DNA of 64,000 bases from Alphaproteobacteria bacterium (GTDB lineage: Bacteria; Pseudomonadota; Alphaproteobacteria; Caulobacterales; Aquidulcibacteraceae), in NCBI GenBank assembly GCA_030430715.1, contig JAUIJZ010000004.1, positions 1-64,000 of the forward strand, read 5' to 3'. Under the pieces are notes generated by a model. It saw only the letters and a program-made list of their open reading frames with translations, ran no database searches and was not told where the DNA came from. A program made the translations under genes and the position numbers. Below are positions 11,153 to 21,527 of the stretch, piece by piece (position 1 is the stretch's first letter; each line of letters begins with the position of its first letter).

Positions 11153-12064
11153 GTGGTCGACGCCAGCATCACGCAAGAACGGCCAGCAAGCGCGAGTGAC
11201 TACGTCGCGCTACTGAAGCCGCGTGTGATGAGCCTGGTGGTGTTCACCGCGCTCGTCGGCTACGTCGCCGCGCCGGGCCCTGGCGATATCGTGCTCGGCT
11301 TCGCCGCCATCTTGTCGGTGGCGATCGCGGCCGGGGCTTCGGGCGCGCTGAACATGTGGTTCGATGCCGATATCGACGCGGTGATGACGCGTACGCAGAC
11401 GCGTCCCATCCCGTCGGGCCGCGTTTCCCGGGAAGACGCGCTGATCCTGGGGCTGATGCTATCGGCGTTGTCGGTGGTGACGATGCAGCTTGCCGCCGGC
11501 CCGCTCGCGGCCGGGCTGCTTGCCTTCACGATCTTCTTCTATGCGGTCGTGTACACGATGTGGCTGAAGCGGGCGACGCCGCAGAATATCGTCATTGGCG
11601 GACTCTCGGGGGCGCTGCCGCCGGCGATCGCATGGGCCGCCAAGACCGGCGACTTGCCGCTCGATGCGTGGCTGCTGGTCGCGATCATCTTCATGTGGAC
11701 GCCGCCGCACTTCTGGGCGTTGTCGCTGCTGGCGCAGAAGGATTACGCCGCCGCGAAGGTGCCGATGCTGCCAGTGACGCATGGCGCAAAGACGACGCGC
11801 CGGCACATCTTTGCCTACACGCTGCTGCTTGCGCCGTTGGCGTATACGCCTGTGCTGACTGGCTTGGGCGGCATGATTTACGCCGCTGTCGCGCTGATCG
11901 GCGGCGCCGGCTTTGTCGCGCTGGCGTGGCGCGTGTTGCGTTCGCGTGCGGGCGAAGGCGATGCGGCCGACAACAAGCCGGCGCGTGAACTCTTTTTCTT
12001 CTCCATTCTCTACCTGTTCGTGCTGTTCGCGGCGCTGCTGGTGGAGAAGGGGCTGGGCGTATGA
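11153..12064 (+). CDS. ctaB: Protoheme IX farnesyltransferase (heme O synthase)
   Basis: UbiA family; NMWFDADIDAVMTRTQTRPIPSGR motif; position in cox operon. Confidence 0.96.
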   Translation: MVDASITQERPASASDYVALLKPRVMSLVVFTALVGYVAAPGPGDIVLGFAAILSVAIAAGASGALNMWFDADIDAVMTRTQTRPIPSGRVSREDALILGLMLSALSVVTMQLAAGPLAAGLLAFTIFFYAVVYTMWLKRATPQNIVIGGLSGALPPAIAWAAKTGDLPLDAWLLVAIIFMWTPPHFWALSLLAQKDYAAAKVPMLPVTHGAKTTRRHIFAYTLLLAPLAYTPVLTGLGGMIYAAVALIGGAGFVALAWRVLRSRAGEGDAADNKPARELFFFSILYLFVLFAALLVEKGLGV

Positions 12065-12207
12065 GCATGGTCATGACGCCTGACGAACTGAAAGCCCGCA
12101 AGCGGCGCAATGTCTGGATCGCCCTTTCGATCGCGGCGTTTATTGTGCTCGTGTTCGCGATCACGTTGGCCAAGCTTGGCGCGGGCGTGCTGGAGCGCCC
12201 GCTATGA
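12061..12207 (+). CDS. Small single-TM CoxF-like protein (48 aa)
   Basis: ATGA overlap with ctaB stop and ctaG start; MSMVMTPDELKARKRRNVWIALSIAAFIVLVFAITLAKLGAGVLERPL; below the ORF-track size cutoff. Confidence 0.85.
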   Translation: MSMVMTPDELKARKRRNVWIALSIAAFIVLVFAITLAKLGAGVLERPL

Positions 12208-12767
12208 GCGCGCCGAAAAAAAATAAGCGCCGCTATGCTATCACTGCTGCGATTGCCGCCGGCGCCGTCGCCGGCATGACCGGCCTCGCGTTTGCCGCCG
12301 TGCCGCTGTACCAGGCGTTTTGCCGGGTCACCGGCTTTGGCGGCACGACGCAAACCGCCACCGTCGCGCCGTCGGTTGTGCTGGATCAGCGCATCAATGT
12401 CCGCTTCGACGCCAATCATGCCGCGGATTTGCCGGTCGAGTTCACGCCGTCTCAGAACGCGCAGAACCTGCGCATTGGCGAAACCAGCGTGGCCTTCTAT
12501 CGGGTCCGCAACACGTCCGACGAGCCGGTGACGGCTGTGGCGACATTCAATGTCGCGCCGCACGTGGCTGGGCAATATTTCGCAAAGCTCGAATGTTTCT
12601 GCTTCACCGACCGCACTTTGGCGCCGGGCGAGGAAGCGGATCTTCCGGTGCTCTATTTCATTGATCCGGAGATCGCTTCCGATCCCGACACGAATGAGAT
12701 CGACACCATTACGCTATCTTACACGTATTTCCGTTCCACATCGGCTCCGGCCGAGCCTGCAGGTTGA
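12204..12767 (+). CDS. ctaG: Cytochrome c oxidase assembly protein CtaG/Cox11
   Basis: PLYQAFCRVTGFGGTTQ, AGQYFAKLECFCFTDRTLAPGE copper-binding CFCF motif. Confidence 0.96.
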   Translation: MSAPKKNKRRYAITAAIAAGAVAGMTGLAFAAVPLYQAFCRVTGFGGTTQTATVAPSVVLDQRINVRFDANHAADLPVEFTPSQNAQNLRIGETSVAFYRVRNTSDEPVTAVATFNVAPHVAGQYFAKLECFCFTDRTLAPGEEADLPVLYFIDPEIASDPDTNEIDTITLSYTYFRSTSAPAEPAG

Positions 12768-12813
12768 ACTTTAGTCCGGCGCGTTTACGCTCCGGCCGCG
12801 CAAGAGGGATGAA

Positions 12814-13722
12814 ATGGCGCACGGCGACGTCAAACACGACTATCACTTGGTCAATCCGAGCCCGTGGCCCTTCGCGGCTTCGGTCGGCGCGTTCGTTCTC
12901 GCCGTCGGCGCGGTCGTGTTGATGCGCGGCCTGACGACAGAAGAGGGCGATTTCCTTTTCAGCAAGGGCCAATGGCCGCTGATGGTGCTGGGCAGCATCA
13001 TCATCACCTTCACCTGCATTGGCTGGTGGGGCGACGTGATCAAAGAAAGCCGCCAAGGCGATCACACGCCGGTGGTGGATATCGGCCTGCGCTACGGGAT
13101 GATCCTGTTCATCGCTTCGGAAGTGATGTTCTTCGTCGCGTGGTTCTGGATGTTCTTCGAAATGACCATCTATCACGGCCATCGCGCCGAATGGATGGTG
13201 CCGCTCTGGGATGAGGGCACGGCCGCTGCGTGGGCCAGCTGGCCGCCGCCGCACGTCGAAACGTTCGATCCTTTCCACTTGCCGCTGATCAACACGCTCA
13301 TTTTGCTGCTTTCGGGCACGACGGTGACGTGGGCGCACCACGCTCTGCAGCAGGGCGACCGCAAGGGCGCGCGCAACGGCCTGATCCTCACCGTGTTGCT
13401 CGGCGTCCTATTCAGCTGGGTGCAATTCGCCGTCGAATATCCGGAAGCGGGTTTCGCCTTCGGCAATATGGGCGACACCACGACCGCGACTGTCTATGGG
13501 GCGTCGTTCTTCATGGCGACGGGCTTCCACGGCTTCCACGTGGTGATCGGCACGATCTTCCTGGCGGTTTGCCTGCTGAGGCTGCTTGCCGGTCATTTCA
13601 CGCCGCAAAAGCATTTCGGACTCGAGGCCGCAGCTTGGTATTGGCACTTCGTCGACGTGGTGTGGCTGTTCCTGTTCACCTTCGTCTATGTGATGCCATA
13701 CCTGACGATGCAGGGCGGTTGA
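12814..13722 (+). CDS. coxC: Cytochrome c oxidase subunit III
   Basis: KHDYHLVNPSPWPF, GFHGFHVVIGTIFL, HFVDVVWLFLFTFVY motifs. Confidence 0.97.
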   Translation: MAHGDVKHDYHLVNPSPWPFAASVGAFVLAVGAVVLMRGLTTEEGDFLFSKGQWPLMVLGSIIITFTCIGWWGDVIKESRQGDHTPVVDIGLRYGMILFIASEVMFFVAWFWMFFEMTIYHGHRAEWMVPLWDEGTAAAWASWPPPHVETFDPFHLPLINTLILLLSGTTVTWAHHALQQGDRKGARNGLILTVLLGVLFSWVQFAVEYPEAGFAFGNMGDTTTATVYGASFFMATGFHGFHVVIGTIFLAVCLLRLLAGHFTPQKHFGLEAAAWYWHFVDVVWLFLFTFVYVMPYLTMQGG

Positions 13723-13765
13723 TCGCGCCGGGAGCGACGCGAGCGCCGCTAGCGGAGGGCGAAGC

Positions 13766-14131
13766 GTGACCACGCCGTCACCGATTTCCGCCGGTTTGCG
13801 CTTGCGTTGTCCGCAATGCGGTAGGGGCGAAGTGTTTTCGTCCTATCTGAAGTTCCGCGATCATTGCCGCGGGTGCGGCGCTGATTTCACCAAGGCCGAT
13901 GCGGGCGATGGGCCGGCGGTGTTCATCGTCCTGATCGTGGGCGCGATCGTCACGCCGCTGCTGATTGTGCTGCAATTCGGCCTTCAGCTGCCCGATTGGC
14001 TGGCCCTGTCGATCACCATGGGGGCAGCTGTTATTCTGTGTCTGGCGCTGTTGCCGCCATTCAAAGCGCTCTTGTTCGCGCTGCAATGGAAGCACAAGGC
14101 GCGAGAGGCCACGCACGAGGACGTTGAATGA
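13766..14131 (+). CDS. DUF983 family zinc-ribbon membrane protein
   Basis: CPQCGRGEVFSSYLKFRDHCRGCGADF with two TM segments; conserved position downstream of coxC. Confidence 0.9.
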   Translation: MTTPSPISAGLRLRCPQCGRGEVFSSYLKFRDHCRGCGADFTKADAGDGPAVFIVLIVGAIVTPLLIVLQFGLQLPDWLALSITMGAAVILCLALLPPFKALLFALQWKHKAREATHEDVE

Positions 14132-14820
14132 TCCGCTTCCGTCCGATGCCATTGCTGACAGTGTTTTCCATCATCGCGCTGGCGGTGCTGATCTCGCTTG
14201 GGCGCTGGCAATGGGAGCGGTTCGAGCAAAAGACCGCGGCCGCGGAAGAGCCGGTCGCGGAAATGACGCTCGCCAATTACGCGCCGATCGAGGCCGGCTT
14301 GCAATTTGTTTACGGCGTGCGCCCCGACATACGCGAGCAGGGCTGGCGCGTGTTCGCGCCTGTTCAATATGGCGACAGCATCGTTTTCATCGACGCTGAT
14401 TTTTTCGTTGGCGCGCGCGCGCCCGATGCAAGCGAGGTGCGGTTTCCTGCATCCTTGCGCTTCGGCGCGCCCGTAAGCGGGGCGTCAATCCGGCCCGAGG
14501 AATCTGGGCCGCTGACGCGCGCGCCTGATTTGCTGCGCCGGCTCTGGTTTGCGGTGAACCTCGATGCAATGGGCCGCAATGCCGGGCTGGAGAACGTCGC
14601 CGATTATTACATCGCCACCGATTATGTCGCCGAGGATGGCCGCGCCACGCCCAATCCGTTCGCGCTTGCGCCGGGCGCCGATGCGCTGCCGCCGGAGCGG
14701 CACATGGGCTATGCGCTGACCTGGTTCGGACTGGCGGCCGTGCTGTTCGTGATCTATTTCGCCTACCATATCAATGTGGGCCGGCTCGCCTTTCGCGCCT
14801 CGCGCCCACGCGAGGATTGA
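14128..14820 (+). CDS. SURF1 family cytochrome oxidase biogenesis protein
   Basis: Two terminal TM segments, GRWQWERFEQK near N-terminus, HMGYALTWFGLAAVLFVIY at C-terminus. Confidence 0.92.
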   Translation: MIRFRPMPLLTVFSIIALAVLISLGRWQWERFEQKTAAAEEPVAEMTLANYAPIEAGLQFVYGVRPDIREQGWRVFAPVQYGDSIVFIDADFFVGARAPDASEVRFPASLRFGAPVSGASIRPEESGPLTRAPDLLRRLWFAVNLDAMGRNAGLENVADYYIATDYVAEDGRATPNPFALAPGADALPPERHMGYALTWFGLAAVLFVIYFAYHINVGRLAFRASRPRED

Positions 14821-16247
14821 TGCGTTACGTTTCCACACGCGGGGCCGCGCCGCCCGTTTCATTCCTGGACGCTGTGCTTGCCGGGCTGGCGCCGGATGGC
14901 GGGCTCTACGTCCCGGAGAGCTGGCCGGCGCTGCCGGACATCGCGGCGACGGGACATTATGCCGGCGTTGCGATGCAGGTGCTGAAGGCATTCGCAGGCG
15001 AAAGTCTTGATGACGCCAATTGCGCCAAGCTCACGACCCAAGCCTATATCGATCCGCCCTCATCAATGGATGCAGATTGGCGCGCGAAATGGCCAGAGAC
15101 GGTTACGTCGCTTGCGCATATCGGTCCCGGCGATTGGGTGCTCGAGCTTTTTCATGGGCCGTCTTTGTCGTTCAAAGACGTGGCGATGCAGCTCATCGGG
15201 CCGCTGTTTGATTACGCGCTGACGCAGCGCAACGAGAAGCTGAGCGTGATCTGCGCCACCTCCGGCGATACGGGCGGAGCGGCGGTTGAAGCCATCAAGG
15301 GCAGTGCGCGCAGCGATCTGTTCGTGCTGATGCCGAAGGGCCGCGTTAGCGACGTGCAGAAGCGCTTCATGACGGCGTCGGGCGCGGAGAATGTGCACGC
15401 CATCGACATTGAAGGCGATTTCGACGCCTGCCAGGCCATTGTCAAAACGCTGTTCGCGGATCGCGATTTTTCCAAGCGCGCGCGGCTTTCGGGCGTCAAC
15501 TCGATCAATTGGGCGCGCATCGTCGCGCAATCGGTTTATTTCCACGTCGCCGCCTATACGCTGCGCGCGCCGGGGGCGGTGAATTTTATCGTGCCGACCG
15601 GCAACTTTGGCGACGCGTTTTCAGGCTTCGTCGCCAAGATGTGCGGCGCGCCGATTGGCAAAATCGCGCTCGCCACAAATGCCAATGACATTCTCTCGCG
15701 CGCACTGAAAACCGGCCGCTACGAACGCGCCGCGCAGTCGCATGCGACGCTCTCGCCGGCCATGGACATTCAGGTTGCCAGCAATTTCGAACGCATCCTG
15801 TTCGAAGCGGTGGGCCGCGATGGCGCGATGGTGAAGCGGCTCTACGATCAGTTCGCGCAATCAGGCGGCTTCGATATCCCCGCGCCCGCACTCGCTTTCC
15901 TGCGTGAGCATTTCGATGCCGCAGCCGTCAGCGATGAAGAAACCCAAGAGACGATGGGCGCCTATTGGAACGATGGCCATTTCGGCTATCTCGCGTGCCC
16001 GCATACGGCGGTTGGTCTGCATGCGCGTTCCAAGCTTGAGGCGCCGTTAGACGCGCCGCTGGTGACGCTTGCCACCGCACATCCGGCGAAATTCCCCGAC
16101 ACTGTGGAAGAGGCGACGGGCGTTCGTCCGCCGCTGCCGGCCAAGTGCGCCGATCTGTTCGAGCGCAAAGAGAAAGTGGATGTGCTGCCCAACGACGCGG
16201 AAGCCGTGAAGCGTTACATCGCCGAACGCAGCCGGGCTTGGGCGTGA
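14820..16247 (+). CDS. thrC: Threonine synthase
   Basis: MRYVSTRG; SFKDVAMQ PLP lysine motif; ATSGDTGGAA. Confidence 0.97.
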   Translation: MRYVSTRGAAPPVSFLDAVLAGLAPDGGLYVPESWPALPDIAATGHYAGVAMQVLKAFAGESLDDANCAKLTTQAYIDPPSSMDADWRAKWPETVTSLAHIGPGDWVLELFHGPSLSFKDVAMQLIGPLFDYALTQRNEKLSVICATSGDTGGAAVEAIKGSARSDLFVLMPKGRVSDVQKRFMTASGAENVHAIDIEGDFDACQAIVKTLFADRDFSKRARLSGVNSINWARIVAQSVYFHVAAYTLRAPGAVNFIVPTGNFGDAFSGFVAKMCGAPIGKIALATNANDILSRALKTGRYERAAQSHATLSPAMDIQVASNFERILFEAVGRDGAMVKRLYDQFAQSGGFDIPAPALAFLREHFDAAAVSDEETQETMGAYWNDGHFGYLACPHTAVGLHARSKLEAPLDAPLVTLATAHPAKFPDTVEEATGVRPPLPAKCADLFERKEKVDVLPNDAEAVKRYIAERSRAWA

Positions 16248-17515
16248 CCCGGCGTTTGCCCGAACTCGAACTTGTGCGCTTGCCGAACGGCGTGCGCGTC
16301 GCGCTCGATCCGATGCCTGGGCTTGGCACGGCGGCGCTCGGCGTGTGGCAGCGCGTGGGCGCGCGCTGGGAAAAAACCGAGCAGAACGGTATCGCGCATT
16401 TGTTCGAGCACATGGCGTTCAAGGGCGCGGGGCATCGCGATGCGCGTCAGTTCGCCGAAGCGATCGAAAATGTTGGCGGTGTCATGAATGCCGCAACGGG
16501 CTATGAGCGCACCGCATATTATGCGCGCGTGTTGGCAGAGCATGCGCCGTTTGCACTCGACATGATCGCGGACATTCTATTCGCGCCGCACTGGCTGCCG
16601 GACGATCTGGAAAAGGAAAAGCACGTCGTCGCGCAAGAGCGTGGCGAGGCGTACGATACGCCGGACGATCAAGTGTTCGAGCTGCATCAGCGCGCGCTCT
16701 ATCCCGGGCAGCCGCTGGGGCGGCCGATCCTCGGCGAGGCGGAAACGCTGGAGCATGTAAGCGTCGAGTCGCTCACCGCGTTTCGCAATACGCATATGTC
16801 GCCGGAGCGGGTGATCGTCTCCATTGCCGGCGCGTTTGACCGGGCTGCTTTCCTCGATACGGCGGAGGCGCGCTTCGGCGAACTTGCCGCCAAGCCTGTA
16901 CAGGAACCCCTCACGGCGCACGCCCATCGCGGCGCGGAAGGCGAGACGCGCAAGCTTGAGCAGACGCATTTGGTGTTTTCCTGGCCGGCGCCTTCGTCGC
17001 GTTCGGATCAATTGTTCGCGGCACGTCTGCTGGCCGAGATTTTCGGCGGCGGCATGTCTTCGCGTCTGTTTCAGGAGGTGCGCGAAACGCGCGGCCTCGC
17101 TTACGCGGTTGACGCATTTCTGGACACCTATGAGGACGACGGGCGGCTGTGCGTCTATGCTGGCTGTTCCACCGAGAATGCCCGCGCCGTCGGCGAGATC
17201 GTGCGCGCCGAGCTGGAGGCGCTCGCGGCGCATGGGCCACGGGACGGCGAACTGGCGCGGGCCAAGGCGATCGCGCGGGCGCAGCTGCTGATGGGCGCGG
17301 AGGGCCCCTCGGCCCGTGCAGAGGCGCGGGCTGGGCAGATCCTGTTGCGAGACCGGCTCATTCCGTTCGAGGAATTGCGGAACAAGCTCGATGCGGTGAC
17401 CGCCGATGAGGTTCGCGCCGCCGCAGCAGCCGCCCTGAAGGGGCCGGCCTGCGCCGCTGCACTAGGGCCCAAGGCAGGGCATGGCGCGCTCGGCGCGTTT
17501 CATGCACAATCCTAA
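16244..17515 (+). CDS. M16 family (mitochondrial processing peptidase-like) metallopeptidase
   Basis: HLFEHMAFKG inverted zinc motif (HxxEH); GTGA overlap with thrC; ORF track start (16145) is too far upstream. Confidence 0.95.
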   Translation: MTRRLPELELVRLPNGVRVALDPMPGLGTAALGVWQRVGARWEKTEQNGIAHLFEHMAFKGAGHRDARQFAEAIENVGGVMNAATGYERTAYYARVLAEHAPFALDMIADILFAPHWLPDDLEKEKHVVAQERGEAYDTPDDQVFELHQRALYPGQPLGRPILGEAETLEHVSVESLTAFRNTHMSPERVIVSIAGAFDRAAFLDTAEARFGELAAKPVQEPLTAHAHRGAEGETRKLEQTHLVFSWPAPSSRSDQLFAARLLAEIFGGGMSSRLFQEVRETRGLAYAVDAFLDTYEDDGRLCVYAGCSTENARAVGEIVRAELEALAAHGPRDGELARAKAIARAQLLMGAEGPSARAEARAGQILLRDRLIPFEELRNKLDAVTADEVRAAAAAALKGPACAAALGPKAGHGALGAFHAQS

Positions 17516-18095
17516 AATCATGGCTTTCATGCGCAGAGACAATGAAGGGGCGCGCCGCTGCGATGGCGAGGGCGTTTATCTGCGCTCGCCCGAACTGCGC
17601 GATTATCCTGAATGGGCGGATTTGCGCGAGGCGAGCCGAGCCTTCCTGACGCCCTGGGAGCCGACCTGGGCCGCCGACGAAACCTCGCGCGGCTCATACC
17701 GCTACAAGCTGCGCCGCTATATCGAAGATGCGCGCGACGACAAAGCCTACGCGATGTTCGTGTGGCGCGAGGAAGATGATGCGCTCGTGGGCGGCGTCAC
17801 GCTTTCTCATGTACGTCGCGGCGTCGCGCAGACAGCTTCCCTTGGCTATTGGGCCGGCGCGTCGTTTGCCGGCAAAGGCTACATCACAGCCGCCGTGCGC
17901 GCGGTTGTACGTCATGCATTTGAAGATCTTGAACTGCATCGCGTTGAGGCGGCGTGCCAGCCTGACAATATTGCCTCGCAACGCGTTTTGCTAAAGGCAG
18001 GGTTCGAACAGGAGGGGCGCGCGCGCGCTTACCTGAAGATCGCCGGCCAATGGCGCGATCATCTGCTGTTCGGCATCGTCAACGACGCGATGTGA
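17481..18095 (+). CDS. GNAT N-acetyltransferase (RimJ/RimL-like)
   Basis: YWAGASFAGKGYITAAVRAVVRHAFEDLELHRVEAACQPDNIASQRVLLKAGFEQEG. Confidence 0.92.
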   Translation: MARSARFMHNPKIMAFMRRDNEGARRCDGEGVYLRSPELRDYPEWADLREASRAFLTPWEPTWAADETSRGSYRYKLRRYIEDARDDKAYAMFVWREEDDALVGGVTLSHVRRGVAQTASLGYWAGASFAGKGYITAAVRAVVRHAFEDLELHRVEAACQPDNIASQRVLLKAGFEQEGRARAYLKIAGQWRDHLLFGIVNDAM

Positions 18096-18101
18096 AATGA
18101 A

Positions 18102-18131
18102 AAGCCCGCCACGCTCACGCGTGACGGGCTT
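18102..18131. terminator. Bidirectional terminator-like hairpin between convergent genes
   Basis: AAGCCCGCCACGC-TCAC-GCGTGACGGGCTT, one mismatch, between convergent genes ending 18095 (+) and 18158 (-). Confidence 0.65.
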
Positions 18132-18157
18132 CGTAAATCAGCGCCAATGCGCCGTCA

Positions 18158-18643
18158 TTACATCGTGCGGAATTGCGAGTGGCAGGTTCTGCATGTCGCG
18201 CCAATGCCGCCTGCCGCAGCGCCGGCGGCCTGAGCGTTTGGCGCGTTTGCGGTGGCTTGCGCAGCCGCTACGAGCGCTGCGACCTGTTGATCGAAAGCGG
18301 CGCGATTGGTCCAGATGGCGGCGCTGGCGCCGGTCTCGACACCTTCGCCCGGGCCGCTGCCTTCAGGAAATAGTTCGCCAAAGCGTTGCGCTGCATCGGC
18401 AATGGTGCGGCCGGTGGCTTGCAGCGCGGCGAGATCGCCGCCGCTTTGCAGGGAGCGCGCAGCGGCGCCAATTTCACGCATTGCGTTCTGACGCTCGAAG
18501 ATGGCGTCTTCCACTGAAAGCGCGGCTTCCGCCGGCTCTGTTGCGGCGGCCGGCGCGGCGCTATCCGTTGAGGACGTGGCGCAGCCAGCCAAGCCGATGG
18601 CCGCCGCCGTGAGTGCGACAGCAAAAAATTTCTTCATATGCAT
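18158..18643 (-). CDS. Cytochrome c-prime-like (class II cytochrome c) lipoprotein
   Basis: C-terminal CRTCH heme motif, four-helix-like sequence, lipobox LAGC; SD GGGAGGT upstream. Confidence 0.82.
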   Translation of the reverse strand: MHMKKFFAVALTAAAIGLAGCATSSTDSAAPAAATEPAEAALSVEDAIFERQNAMREIGAAARSLQSGGDLAALQATGRTIADAAQRFGELFPEGSGPGEGVETGASAAIWTNRAAFDQQVAALVAAAQATANAPNAQAAGAAAGGIGATCRTCHSQFRTM

Positions 18644-18768
18644 TGAGCCCACCTCCCTGGTTCGCGGCCATCTAAGCGTGCGGCCTAAGCCTCCGCAACC
18701 GCAAACGAACGCGTGCGAGCGGGAAATACGCGCGCTGCTTCGTGACACAATATTACGTCGTAGAAGGT

Positions 18769-19341
18769 TCACGCGCGTCCGGCGTCGCCGCTGAGTTGGG
18801 ACGGTTCGAACCCCAGCGTACGGATGGCGCGCTCCCATTTATCGTCATGTGAGTCGCCGAAAATGATGGCGTCGTTGGCGTCGACCACGAGCCATGCATT
18901 GTGACGCAATTCGTTTTCAAGCTGGCCCGCGCCCCATCCTGCATAGCCAAGCGCCAAGACGAAACGTTGCGGCGCATTGGGGCCCGCGACGGCTTCCAGA
19001 ATGTCGCGTGTTGCGGTGAGCGCGACGCCGGGAACGACATTCTGCGTGCCTTCGTCAGCGATATAATCTTCCGAATGCAGCACATAACCGCGATCCTGAC
19101 GCACGGGCCCGCCATCGAGCACTAAGCGCTGGGCCAGATCTTCGGTGTTGCCGAGCCCTAGATGATCCAACACGTCGCTCAGCGTAATCTCGTCGCGCGG
19201 TTTGTTGACGATGAGGCCCATCGCGTGCTCGGCATCGTGCGTGCACATGAAGATGACAGAGCGGTCGAAGCGCGGGTCGCCAATGCCGGGCATGGCCACC
19301 AGGAGCTTGCCCACCAGAGTGTCGGGTTGAGCCTCATTCAT
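18769..19341 (-). CDS. YqgE/AlgH family protein
   Basis: GKLLVAMPGIGDPRFDRSVIFMCTHDAEHAMGLIVNKP, FVLALGYAGWGAGQLENELR. Confidence 0.95.
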   Translation of the reverse strand: MNEAQPDTLVGKLLVAMPGIGDPRFDRSVIFMCTHDAEHAMGLIVNKPRDEITLSDVLDHLGLGNTEDLAQRLVLDGGPVRQDRGYVLHSEDYIADEGTQNVVPGVALTATRDILEAVAGPNAPQRFVLALGYAGWGAGQLENELRHNAWLVVDANDAIIFGDSHDDKWERAIRTLGFEPSQLSGDAGRA

Positions 19342-19444
19342 AAGCCTATGCTCCCGCGCCCGGCGCGCCGGCGCAAGTAGGTGCTCGCATCTAGGGCGAG
19401 ACCGCACTAAATGAGCCTCAGCAAAAGCGATTTGGAGGCAAGAT

Positions 19445-19924
19445 ATGATCAAAGCTGGCGACCGCCTGCCCGAAGCAAGCTTCGGCGTGCCCACCAAGGA
19501 TGGCATGAAGCAAATGACAACCGCGGATATTTTCGGCGGCAAAACGGTCGCGCTCTTCGCTGTGCCGGGGGCGTTCACGCCGACTTGCTCGGCGCGCCAC
19601 TTGCCGAGCTTCAAGGAAAAAGCAGGCGAGCTGAAGGCCAAGGGCGTCGATGCGATTGCTTGCACATCGGTAAACGACCAATTCGTGATGGGCGCCTGGG
19701 CCAAGGATCAAGGCGTTGTTGACGATATCGTCATGCTTTCGGACGGCTCGGGCGTGTTCGCCAAGGCTGTTGGGCTCGACGCCGACTTCTCAAAGTTCGG
19801 AATGGGGCCGCGCTCGCAACGATATTCAATGATCGTCAAGGATGGGATCGTACAACATCTCAACGTTGAGGAAGCTGGTGAATACAAGGTTTCCAGCGCT
19901 GAGCACCTCCTGGGCCAGCTCTAG
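19445..19924 (+). CDS. Peroxiredoxin (Prx5-type)
   Basis: PGAFTPTCSARHLPSF active-site motif; VNDQFVMGAW. Confidence 0.95.
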   Translation: MIKAGDRLPEASFGVPTKDGMKQMTTADIFGGKTVALFAVPGAFTPTCSARHLPSFKEKAGELKAKGVDAIACTSVNDQFVMGAWAKDQGVVDDIVMLSDGSGVFAKAVGLDADFSKFGMGPRSQRYSMIVKDGIVQHLNVEEAGEYKVSSAEHLLGQL

Positions 19925-19969
19925 CTGCCTCTGACGTCGAGCCGCGCGGTGCGGCCGGGGGAGTGAGCA

Positions 19970-20905
19970 ATGCTTGCGATCGTCTTCGCTTTCATGGCGC
20001 TGGTGCTGGCTTTCAGCGCCATCAAGGTTGTGCCGCAGGGCCGTCAATTCACTGCCGAACGCTTCGGGCGCTATACGCGTACGCTGACGCCGGGCATCTC
20101 CTTTCTCGTACCGTTCGTGGACCGCATCGGCCGGCGCCTTTCCATGATGGAAACGGTGCTGGACGTGCCGCAGCAGGACGTGATCACGCGCGACAACGCC
20201 GTGGTTTCGGTCGATGCGGTGGTGTTCATCCAGATTGTCGACGCGGCCAAGGCGGCTTACGAGGTCGAAAATCTGACGCTCGCGATCCAGAATTTGTGCA
20301 TGACCAACATCCGGACGGTCGTGGGCTCGATGGATTTGGATGAAGTGCTGTCGCAGCGCGATTCCATCAACGCGCAGCTATTGACCGTGGTGGACGCCGC
20401 CGCCGCACCTTGGGGCACCAAGGTGCTGCGCGTCGAGATCAAGGATCTGACGCCGCCGGCCGATCTCACGCAAGCTATGGCGCGCCAGATGAAGGCCGAG
20501 CGCGAACGCCGCGCGCAAATTCTCGAAGCCGAGGGCGATAAGGCGGCCGCGGTGCTGCGCGCCGAGGGCGCCAAGCAGGCCGCGATCCTGGAAGCCGAAG
20601 GCCGCCGTGAAGCCGCATTCCGCGACGCTGAAGCGCGCGAGCGCGAAGCCGAAGCAGAAGCCAAGGCCACCGATGCGGTGAGCCAGGCCATTTCCAATGG
20701 CGACGTGAATGCGATCCGCTACTTCCTCGGCCTCAAATACGTGGAAGCGTTTGGCGAATTGGCGACCTCCAACCAGCAGCGCACGGTGATCGTCCCGGCT
20801 GACCTTTCCGGGCTCGCCGGCCTGGTCGAAGGCTTGCGCGCGCTGAACGCGGATGACGGCGGCGCCACGCCGCGCCCGCCGCGCACCTCCGTGCCGCAAA
20901 CGTAA
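19970..20905 (+). CDS. SPFH/Band 7 domain protein (QmcA-like)
   Basis: [48 protein letters not shown]; coiled-coil Glu/Ala-rich C-terminal half. Confidence 0.95.
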   Translation: MLAIVFAFMALVLAFSAIKVVPQGRQFTAERFGRYTRTLTPGISFLVPFVDRIGRRLSMMETVLDVPQQDVITRDNAVVSVDAVVFIQIVDAAKAAYEVENLTLAIQNLCMTNIRTVVGSMDLDEVLSQRDSINAQLLTVVDAAAAPWGTKVLRVEIKDLTPPADLTQAMARQMKAERERRAQILEAEGDKAAAVLRAEGAKQAAILEAEGRREAAFRDAEAREREAEAEAKATDAVSQAISNGDVNAIRYFLGLKYVEAFGELATSNQQRTVIVPADLSGLAGLVEGLRALNADDGGATPRPPRTSVPQT

Positions 20906-20946
20906 GGCAGTAGCGGGCGCCCTCACGGCCCGCTACATTCCAGGCC

Positions 20947-21399
20947 ATGGACACGTTGGTCAGCTTCTTCGCCGAATTCGGCCCGCAGCATTGGCTCATT
21001 CTGGGGCTGGTTCTGCTGATCGCCGAGATGGCGAGCGGCACGACATATCTGTTGTGGCCTTCGGTGGCCGCGTTCATCACCGCGCTGGCGGCGTTTCTGG
21101 GCCTAGGCAATTGGGTCGCCGAGCTTGCGCTTTTCGCGATTCTGGTGATCGCGCTCACTTGGCTGGGGCGCCCATTGGTGCAGCGCTGGCGCAATGAAGG
21201 CGCCGCCAACACGCTCAACAATCGCGCGGCGTCGCTGATCGGAACGCGCGCGGTGGTGACGAGCTTCGCTAATGGCGTGGGCTCGGTGAAGGTCGGCGAT
21301 ACGGTCTGGCGTGCGCAGAGCGATGAAGCCCTCGAGGCGGGTGCGGAAGTCGAAATCGCCAGCGTTGACGGCGCCGTTCTAAAGGTAAGGCGCGCTTAG
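20947..21399 (+). CDS. NfeD family membrane protein
   Basis: TM segments followed by OB-like C-terminal domain; directly downstream of the SPFH gene. Confidence 0.9.
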   Translation: MDTLVSFFAEFGPQHWLILGLVLLIAEMASGTTYLLWPSVAAFITALAAFLGLGNWVAELALFAILVIALTWLGRPLVQRWRNEGAANTLNNRAASLIGTRAVVTSFANGVGSVKVGDTVWRAQSDEALEAGAEVEIASVDGAVLKVRRA

Positions 21400-21527
21400 C
21401 GCCGGACAGAAAACGTGCGGTTTGCTTGACACGCTGTCGCTTTCCGTTGATGCAGCCGCTCTCATTTTTGTCAGGCAGAAGCCATTTGGCTGGCGCCGGC
21501 GCCGCTCCACGAAATCGAGATTCGCAC

